From assembly GCA_035550295.1 (NCBI GenBank), contig DASZPJ010000008.1, positions 1-52,040 on the forward strand: DNA of 52,040 bases. The letters run 5' to 3'. The position numbers were made by a program, and so were the translations under genes. Positions 46,479-52,040 of the stretch are shown piece by piece. Below the pieces are notes generated by a model that saw only the letters and a program-made list of their open reading frames with translations, did no database searches and was not told where the DNA came from. Source of the stretch: DASZPJ01 sp035550295. Lineage in GTDB: Bacteria > Patescibacteriota > Saccharimonadia > Saccharimonadales > UBA4665. Positions within the stretch are counted from its first letter, which is position 1. Every line of letters starts with the position of its first letter.

Positions 46479-46496
46479 TCCCCTTATGTTTGGATG

Positions 46497-47135
46497 TTAC
46501 ATATTGGTGCGGCCTTCGTAGAGGACGCCTGAACGAACTGAAGGACGGGCTGCTGTCATACCACCATTACGCATCGCGGCATTACCCCGGGCAATGGCTG
46601 ATTGGTCCAGCTTTTCAAAGCCCGGCCGGTCATAACGCAAAACTGAAGGAATACGACGGACGGTGCTGACCGTCTCGGCTTGGCCGTCAATGTACCATTC
46701 CGCAGTGCGCGGCACATACCACAAGTCGGCCGAAACCGGACCTTTCGTTTTTTTGCCAGTCATGGCTACAGCCCTAAACCAAAAACCAAGGATCTTTTCA
46801 TCAGCTTCAACGCCGGACAAAGCCGTGTTGGCGACTTTAATATCCTGGCCGCGAAAGCGCTTCTCACCTGCTTCGTGGGCAGCAACTGCATCGGCTAAAC
46901 GTGCCCGTGGATCTTGAAACGCCACGATCATAATATCTGTTAGCGAGCCATTCGTTTTGTCTGGTCGAACAACACGGTCCAAACCAGTCCGGCAATCCCA
47001 TTCATCGGCATTATGTCCCGGGCTAACAAGGCCGGCTAATTGATCTTCAAATTCCACTAAACCCGAGAGGTAAGCAAATTTCAAAATCTGGCCCGGCTGT
47101 ATTTCAAGCCGTTGCTCGTGTGAGGAAACACTCAT
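46497..47135 (-). CDS. Hypothetical 212-residue protein
   Basis: It starts MSVSSHEQRLEIQPGQILKF (the longer frame enters the -10 box). The protein is soluble, with beta-type segments (KILGFWFRAVAMTGKK, SADLWYVPRTAEWYIDG) and a disordered Arg-rich end. No family recognised. A consensus promoter ends 9 nt upstream, so the leader is at most a few bases. Confidence 0.6.
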   Translation of the reverse strand: MSVSSHEQRLEIQPGQILKFAYLSGLVEFEDQLAGLVSPGHNADEWDCRTGLDRVVRPDKTNGSLTDIMIVAFQDPRARLADAVAAHEAGEKRFRGQDIKVANTALSGVEADEKILGFWFRAVAMTGKKTKGPVSADLWYVPRTAEWYIDGQAETVSTVRRIPSVLRYDRPGFEKLDQSAIARGNAAMRNGGMTAARPSVRSGVLYEGRTNM

Positions 47136-47144
47136 CTTACAGCT

Positions 47145-47173
47145 ATTATACAATCTAATTCAATGAGGGTCAA
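47145..47173 (-). promoter_or_regulatory. Consensus promoter TTGACC-17-TATAAT
   Basis: The minus strand has TTGACC (47168-47173), a 17-bp spacer and TATAAT (47145-47150), immediately after the RNase J stop codon. Confidence 0.85.
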
Positions 47174-47174
47174 T

Positions 47175-49304
47175 CTAGTCGACGCGTGGATCTTGGCTCA
47201 GCAAGCGGGCACGCATTTCCTGGAAACGCTTTTGCTGGTCGGCAGCAATTTCTTCGGGAGTTTTTTGTGGTTCAGCCGGTTTGTTCTGGTCACCGCCAGC
47301 CTGCTTGCCACCACCTTGGCCACCGGAAATTACATTAACAACCGGGATGACGATCGGGCTGCGGCCGGTGTGTTCAAACAGATAGTGCGTGACGTGGTCT
47401 TTGAGTTCTTGCTTGAAGCGGTCCAGGTCGATACGCTTGTAGCGTTGCTGGACGGCGCGCTTAAGTTCGTTGCGCAAGCCGTTCATGATCTCTTCGTTGT
47501 CACGCATATAAATGAAGCCACGGCTGATGATGTCCGGACTGGTCATGAGTGAACCGTTTTTGCGGTCAATCGTCAGGACGACGGCCACCAAACCTTCTTC
47601 GCTGAGCAGCACACGGTCCTTGACGACAACGTTACTAACGATGGCACCGGTTTGGTCAACCAGGATGGTGCCGTGCGGGATTTCGCCAATGACTTCCATT
47701 TTGTCCGGGCTCAACGCGATCACTTCACCGTTGCCAACATTCAGTGTGTTAGCACGCGGAATCCCCTGTTCAACAGCCAGGTCTACGTGGTATTTCTTGG
47801 CCGTGTAGTCGCCGTAAATCGGGATGAAGAACTTCGGCTGGGTCATGTTGATCATGTCGGCATATTCGTCGCGGCTACTGTGACCAGAAACGTGCAACGG
47901 GCCAATCCCATCGACTTCGCGGCTTTCGTGGCGGAAGACGTGGACGTTCTTTTTTAGCAATTCGTCGACCATAGTGCGGATAGCGCCGTCGTTGCCAGAG
48001 TATGGAATCGGCGTGCTGGATAGGATTACGGTGTCTTGTTCTTTGAGTTTGACGTGGCGGTGTTCGCCATTACTCATCCGCTGCAAGGCTGAGCTCGGTT
48101 CGCCCTGAGAACCGGTACAAACCACGACAAGGTCGGTATCTTTCATCGTTGCGGCGCTGGCAATTGGCACAAAAGTACCCTTTGGAATGCGCACAAAACC
48201 GTGGCGCACTGCCATTTCTAGCGTGCTGACCATACTGCGACCGTCCATCGCCACTTTTTTGTTGTGGTGGACAGCGGCATTGATGATCATTTGGACACGG
48301 TTCATGTTGGTGCTAAACAGGCCGATAAAAATGCGGCCCGGCGCATTGTCCATGATGTCGATGAACGTCTGCTCTATGGTTGATTCGCTTGGGGTGCGGC
48401 CTGGCCGTTCAGTCGTGGTCGATTCACTCAACAGCGCCAAAACGCCTTCTTTGCCGAGTTCAATTAAGCGCTCGGTGTCGGTGCGCTCGTGGTCCAACGG
48501 GTTCGGATCAAGCCGGAAGTCACCGGTGTTAATCAGCCGTCCAACTGGCGTGTCCAGCACAATTACGGTGCTGCCAGGAATGGAGTGCGTGATGCGCACG
48601 AGTTCTACAAAGAACTCGCCAATCTTTAGGCGTTCGTGGGTGTTTTCGTTCATCGTCACGGTTTTGAGTTCAAAGCCATCAGGCATTGGCAAACCGAAGT
48701 TTTCGAAGATTTCTTCGACGCGGCCAATGGTAAATTTAGATCCGTAAATCGGTGCCGGGAACTTTGGCACGATGTGCGGCAAACCACCGATGTGGTCAAG
48801 GTGACCGTGGGTGATGACGTAAGCCCGCAGTTTGTGCTGGATTTGCTCCAGGTACGCCGTATCGGCGATGCCGTAGTTGATGCCTGGCAAGTCAACGCCA
48901 AGGTCGTTGCCGCAGTCCAAAATCACGGCGTCGTTCATGTATTCAACGAGGATCATATTTTTGGATCCACCGCCGTCCATACCGCCGAGTCCGACGACTT
49001 TTAGCCGTGGGCTGTCGTCAATGAAGTTGGCACGCTGTGGTGCGCCATTGTGTTCGGCTGACAGGTGTTGGTTGGCAATCCGCTGAGCGTCCATCTGTGA
49101 TCGCTTTTGGGCGCGAACGGCCTGGCCGCGCGAAGTACTTAGCGAACTGCTAATGGTTTGGCCAGCAGGCTTTTGGCCTTGGCCTTTACCGCGACCTTGT
49201 CCGCCTTGCGGCCGGCGTGGACCGTTTGGTTTCTTTGGTCCGTTTTGTCCACCGGAGTTATTCCGCGGTGGCCGGTTTGGTTTAGGGTTATTATTTGGTT
49301 GCAT
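47175..49304 (-). CDS. rnj: Ribonuclease J
   Basis: A 709-residue beta-CASP metallo-beta-lactamase ribonuclease (5' exo- and endonuclease). The metal site is THGHLDHIGG (H166, H168, D170, H171); a beta-CASP domain follows (VVCTGSQGEPSSALQRMSNG), then SGHSSRDEYADMINMTQPKF and a C-terminal domain. The first about 100 residues are an extra basic, Gly/Pro/Gln-rich disordered extension (GGQGRGKGQGQKPAGQ). The familiar GGLGEIGKN loop reads GGMDGGGSKN. AAAGGAA precedes the ATG. Confidence 0.95.
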   Translation of the reverse strand: MQPNNNPKPNRPPRNNSGGQNGPKKPNGPRRPQGGQGRGKGQGQKPAGQTISSSLSTSRGQAVRAQKRSQMDAQRIANQHLSAEHNGAPQRANFIDDSPRLKVVGLGGMDGGGSKNMILVEYMNDAVILDCGNDLGVDLPGINYGIADTAYLEQIQHKLRAYVITHGHLDHIGGLPHIVPKFPAPIYGSKFTIGRVEEIFENFGLPMPDGFELKTVTMNENTHERLKIGEFFVELVRITHSIPGSTVIVLDTPVGRLINTGDFRLDPNPLDHERTDTERLIELGKEGVLALLSESTTTERPGRTPSESTIEQTFIDIMDNAPGRIFIGLFSTNMNRVQMIINAAVHHNKKVAMDGRSMVSTLEMAVRHGFVRIPKGTFVPIASAATMKDTDLVVVCTGSQGEPSSALQRMSNGEHRHVKLKEQDTVILSSTPIPYSGNDGAIRTMVDELLKKNVHVFRHESREVDGIGPLHVSGHSSRDEYADMINMTQPKFFIPIYGDYTAKKYHVDLAVEQGIPRANTLNVGNGEVIALSPDKMEVIGEIPHGTILVDQTGAIVSNVVVKDRVLLSEEGLVAVVLTIDRKNGSLMTSPDIISRGFIYMRDNEEIMNGLRNELKRAVQQRYKRIDLDRFKQELKDHVTHYLFEHTGRSPIVIPVVNVISGGQGGGKQAGGDQNKPAEPQKTPEEIAADQQKRFQEMRARLLSQDPRVD

Positions 49305-49328
49305 AGATTCCTTTCTAATGCGTGTTAA

Positions 49329-50081
49329 TTAAGATGTTTTAATCTTCTCGATAATTGCTGGGATGAGCGCGAAGTCGTCTATCAGCGTCTGCTTCATCGC
49401 TCCGTTATACAATGCCGCGGCCGGGTGAAACAAAGGCAGGAGAACCATGGACATGCTGTCCTGCTTCCCGGCAGAGCCGGCAACCCTGCCAGCATTTGCG
49501 GCGCGTTGCCGCGTTGCCGATTCCGCGCCTTCCTTCTTCGTACTTTCGTACGCTTCAGTCAGGTGCTCATCGTCGCCTTGCACCGCATCCACACCATGGT
49601 CTCCTGAACGTCCGTGGAAGTGGAGTTGGAATCGCTTTGGCTGGCCATGGACTTGGCTGATTTGTAAGTCCGGCAAGAAGCAATTCAGGCTGTGGCGGCC
49701 AAGCGTGACTGTCACCAGCGGCTGCATTACTTCTAGTTGGGACTCCAGATATGGCAAAAAGGCGGACTTTTCTTCGGGCAACGGATCGCGGTTGTTCGGC
49801 GGACGATACTTCACGATATTGGTGATGTAGATGTCTTTGCGTTGCAGGCCGATCATTTCCAGCATTTGGTCTAAGAATTTGCCGGCAGCACCGACAAACG
49901 GTTTGCCCTGCAAGTCTTCATTCTTGCCCGGCGCTTCGCCGATGAACACAATTTCGGCATCCGGATTACCATCCGCGAACACCAGCTGCGTCGCGCCTTG
50001 GCGCAGTTCCGGCGTCGGGTCATCATCCAAAATCTTCTGCCGAATTGCTTCTAGCCTTGTGGCTTTATCGTCTTTTGCCAT
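49329..50081 (-). CDS. Uracil-DNA glycosylase family 4/5-like, lacking Fe-S cysteines
   Basis: A 250-residue protein with the family 4 motifs GEAPGKNEDLQGKPFVG (48-64) and FHPAAALYN (218-226). It is expected to excise uracil from DNA. The four cysteines that hold the 4Fe-4S cluster in family 4 are absent: there is no CxxC near the N-terminus, NVVKC-type is IVKYRPP, and the following Cys position reads Phe (KSAFLPYL). Residues about 155-212 are a hydrophilic insertion before the HPAA motif. The start overlaps the preceding gene by 17 bp. Confidence 0.82.
   Translation of the reverse strand: MAKDDKATRLEAIRQKILDDDPTPELRQGATQLVFADGNPDAEIVFIGEAPGKNEDLQGKPFVGAAGKFLDQMLEMIGLQRKDIYITNIVKYRPPNNRDPLPEEKSAFLPYLESQLEVMQPLVTVTLGRHSLNCFLPDLQISQVHGQPKRFQLHFHGRSGDHGVDAVQGDDEHLTEAYESTKKEGAESATRQRAANAGRVAGSAGKQDSMSMVLLPLFHPAAALYNGAMKQTLIDDFALIPAIIEKIKTS
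49438..49605. repeat. Inverted-repeat-flanked insertion in the uracil-DNA glycosylase gene
   Basis: AGGAGAACCATGG (49438-49450) and CCATGGTCTCCT (49594-49605) are inverted with one base difference and bracket the codons for the insertion before the HPAA motif. Additional inner repeats include GCAGGA/TCCTGC. Whether it is a mobile insertion or an ordinary family loop is unresolved. Confidence 0.35.
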
Positions 50082-50280
50082 GGAAGAAAGTTCCGATTAA
50101 TTTGATGAGGTTTTGCAAAGTTCCAACCAGGAATATCAGTGTTAACAGATACCACCACAAGTTGCCGCGGTCGATCGCTAAAGAAACGAAAGCGTAAGTT
50201 ATAGCCAGCTCGAGCAGGCCAAAAACCAACAAGCCAAGCCGCGTTTTGTGCCATTTATCGAGTCGGCTAATCATCATCAA
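50065..50280 (-). CDS. Small two-TM membrane protein
   Basis: A 71-residue protein (MMMISRLDKWHKTRLGLLVF) with hydrophobic helices at about 15-33 and 41-62 and a basic tail HGKRR. Its end overlaps the glycosylase start by 17 bp and its start overlaps the preceding small gene by 14 bp through a run of GAT/ATG triplets. No family recognised; translational coupling is likely. Confidence 0.55.
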   Translation of the reverse strand: MMMISRLDKWHKTRLGLLVFGLLELAITYAFVSLAIDRGNLWWYLLTLIFLVGTLQNLIKLIGTFFHGKRR

Positions 50281-50503
50281 ATTTCCCTCTTATGCCGCCT
50301 GGAATAGAATTCAGCAAGCAATATACGACATAAGCCGCTACGATCACCTCCGTAATATTCCAGAGCGTAGCATTCTTAATTGCGGTCTGCAGCGAATGAA
50401 GTCCCCACCTTCCGACCAAAAAAGCTACGACCAAGTTTGGCAATGCTGTCCCAATTTGGCTTTGGATACTCCTGGCTTCTTTCTTATGCTTAGCGGTGGG
50501 CAT
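50267..50503 (-). CDS. Small membrane protein with about two TM segments
   Basis: A 78-residue protein with a basic start (MPTAKHKKEARSIQSQIG), hydrophobic segments at about 20-36 and 48-66 and an acidic end (KFDDD). It starts 15 bp after the pnp stop with no obvious ribosome-binding site, and overlaps the next small gene. No family recognised. Confidence 0.5.
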   Translation of the reverse strand: MPTAKHKKEARSIQSQIGTALPNLVVAFLVGRWGLHSLQTAIKNATLWNITEVIVAAYVVYCLLNSIPGGIRGKFDDD

Positions 50504-50518
50504 GGCTTTGGATAGGTT

Positions 50519-52040
50519 CTATTTCTTGTCGTTGAGTTCGCGGGCGGCGGCTTTCATGCTGAGTTGCAGGCGGCCGCGGTCGTCGATGGCGACCAACTTC
50601 ACGGTTACTTTATCGCCTTCTTTGACGACATCGCTGGTTTTCTCGACACGGTCTTCACTGAGTTCCGAGATGTGAACCAAGCCGTCTTTGCCGGGCATGA
50701 TTTGCACGAACGCGCCGAAGTCCATGACGGACACGACTGGCTTATCTTTGTAGATTGCGCCAACTTCCGGTTCGGCTACGATATCGCTGATCCACTGTTT
50801 GGCTGCGGCGATTGATTCACCGTTCGGGCTGGCAATCATCACCGTACCGTCGTCTTTGATGTCGATTTGGGTGCCGGTTTCGGCCGTGATCTTTTGGATC
50901 ACTTCGCCGCCTTTACCAATGACTTCACGGATTTTGTCGGGGTTAATTTGGATGGATTCAACACGTGGTGCGTATGGGCTCATTTCGTTTGGCTTGCTGA
51001 TGGTGGTCAGCATATGTTCCAGGATGAAAGCCCGGCCATCTTTGGCTTGCTCTAAGGCTTGTTTCAGCACGGTGACCGGCAAACCATGGACTTTCATATC
51101 CATCTGCAGCGCGGTGATTCCCTTTGGCGTACCAGTAACTTTGAAGTCCATGTCGCCAGCGAAGTCTTCGGCGTCAGCGATGTCGCTTAGCACAAAGGCT
51201 TTGTCGCCTTCCATCATCAGGCCCATGGCGATACCGCTGACCGGGCTCTTCAGAGGAACGCCGGCGTCGAGCAGCGCCATAACGCTGGAACAAGTCGCGG
51301 CCATGCTGGTGGAACCGTTCTGGCTCATGATTTCAGTCACGGTGCGGATCATGTATGGGAAGTCGGCTTCGGATGGCAAAACCGGGCTAACGGCACGCTC
51401 TGCCAGGTAACCGTGACCAATTTCGCGGCGGCCCGGGCTGCCCAGGCGCTTGATTTCACCAACGGTATAACCAGGTGCGTTGTAGTGGTGTATGTAGCGG
51501 CGTTCGCCTTCTTTTTCCATGGTGTCGACCAGCTGGACGTAGCTGAGCGGTGCCAGCGTGACGATGTTCATCGCCTGGGTAATGCCACGGGTAAACAGGC
51601 TGGATCCGTGGGCGCGTGGCAAAATCCCGACTTCGCTGCTTAGCTGGCGGACTTCGGTCAGTTTGCGGCCATCAGGACGGACGCTGTGTTCGACGATACC
51701 TTTGCGAACGTCTTTGTGGACAGCCAGCTGGAAGGCGTCGTCGTAATCAGTCTGCACGCCGGAGTAATCTTCAATTTTGTCAGCCAGTTCGGCGTGCATG
51801 TCGTCGCGCAGTTGGGCGATCAACACGTTGCGTTCCGGGTATGGCTTGCGCAGGTCTTCGCCTAATTTGCCTTCCAGCCATTTATCGACGGTCTCCTGGA
51901 TTGACGGCTCCGGCAGGCTCAAGGTATATTCCTGGGCCGTTACGCCGACTTTTTTGATGAGTTCTTCCTGCAATTTAATGGCTGGTTGCATGGCTTCGAA
52001 AGCCCAGGCGATAGCGTCAGCCACTTGCTCTTCGGTGGCT
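50519..52040 (-). CDS. pnp: Polyribonucleotide nucleotidyltransferase, 3' part (runs off window)
   Basis: The frame is open to the window edge (…ATEEQVADAIAWAF), so about 500 of some 700 residues are visible. It holds the end of the first RNase PH domain and helical linker, the second RNase PH domain (VRPDGRKLTEVRQLSSEVGI, GSSLFTRGITQ, then SDIADAEDFAGDMDFKVTGT), the KH domain (IREVIGKGGEVIQKITAETG) and the S1 domain (VSVMDFGAFVQIMPGKDGLV). PNPase degrades RNA 3' to 5' by phosphorolysis. The N-terminal domain lies outside. With RNase J nearby it forms the core RNA decay set. Confidence 0.96.
   Translation of the reverse strand, partial: ATEEQVADAIAWAFEAMQPAIKLQEELIKKVGVTAQEYTLSLPEPSIQETVDKWLEGKLGEDLRKPYPERNVLIAQLRDDMHAELADKIEDYSGVQTDYDDAFQLAVHKDVRKGIVEHSVRPDGRKLTEVRQLSSEVGILPRAHGSSLFTRGITQAMNIVTLAPLSYVQLVDTMEKEGERRYIHHYNAPGYTVGEIKRLGSPGRREIGHGYLAERAVSPVLPSEADFPYMIRTVTEIMSQNGSTSMAATCSSVMALLDAGVPLKSPVSGIAMGLMMEGDKAFVLSDIADAEDFAGDMDFKVTGTPKGITALQMDMKVHGLPVTVLKQALEQAKDGRAFILEHMLTTISKPNEMSPYAPRVESIQINPDKIREVIGKGGEVIQKITAETGTQIDIKDDGTVMIASPNGESIAAAKQWISDIVAEPEVGAIYKDKPVVSVMDFGAFVQIMPGKDGLVHISELSEDRVEKTSDVVKEGDKVTVKLVAIDDRGRLQLSMKAAARELNDKK

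Noticed and set aside
50799..51410. 203-residue plus-strand frame inside pnp
   Set aside because: Antisense to conserved PNPase motifs; low-complexity Ser/Ile/Met composition.
1..52040. Recoded UGA as in Gracilibacteria/Absconditabacteria
   Set aside because: UGA ends several coupled genes exactly at overlaps (for example 9979-9981 and 16894-16896), and conserved proteins need no in-frame UGA.

Overview
The window looks like a chromosome segment from a Saccharibacteria (TM7)-like member of the Patescibacteria. The case rests on protein families and layout: small, tightly packed genes with many overlaps; a complete monoderm-style type IV pilus locus (pilM-N-O, pilB, pilT, pilC, pilA, pilD and four minor prepilins); a class F sortase beside a sorting-signal substrate; RNase J and PNPase for RNA turnover; no metabolic operons; and many proteins of no recognised family. 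UGA acts as a stop throughout, so the code is standard and the recoded Gracilibacteria/Absconditabacteria are excluded. This assignment is an inference made without a database search.

Layout. 1-7.6 kb: the end of a glycosyltransferase-like gene, four tRNAs (Gly-CCC, Thr-CGT, Asp-GTC, Arg-CCT), small membrane or hydrophilic proteins, a parvulin-like foldase, NDK and a Xer recombinase. 7.6-19.3 kb: the type IV pilus cluster, all on the minus strand and mostly translationally coupled. 19.4-25.1 kb: a 1522-residue surface protein and an overlapping partner, both with a single membrane anchor and a SurA-like N-terminal region. 25.1-28.9 kb: divergent MFS and MMPL exporters sharing a palindromic control region. 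28.9-35.2 kb: sortase and substrate, YchF, a PH-domain protein, a Crp/Fnr regulator and a phosphoribosyltransferase. 35.2-38.6 kb: a housekeeping run (rpsF, ssb, a small unknown, rpsR, NUDIX, efp, tlyA). 38.6-47.1 kb: mostly unrecognised proteins around ftsK, including one with an ADP-ribosyltransferase-like motif. 47.2-52.0 kb: RNase J, a family-4-like uracil-DNA glycosylase without Fe-S cysteines, two small membrane proteins and the 3' part of pnp.

The genes fit an epibiont with an elaborate surface: retractable pili, a giant adhesin-like protein, sortase-anchored protein, exporters and membrane foldases. FtsK and Xer would handle chromosome dimer resolution.

Three patterns stand out. First, many genes have a -10 hexamer ending only 6-7 nt before the ATG, which predicts leaderless mRNAs; many of these -10s carry an upstream TGC. 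Second, three of the four tRNA genes have a second copy of their 3' end, 79-173 bp away, enclosing hairpins; two of these units share a hairpin loop and a flanking GTCGA. Third, palindromic or dispersed repeats sit in frame inside pilD and tlyA, with a possible third case in the uracil-DNA glycosylase gene.
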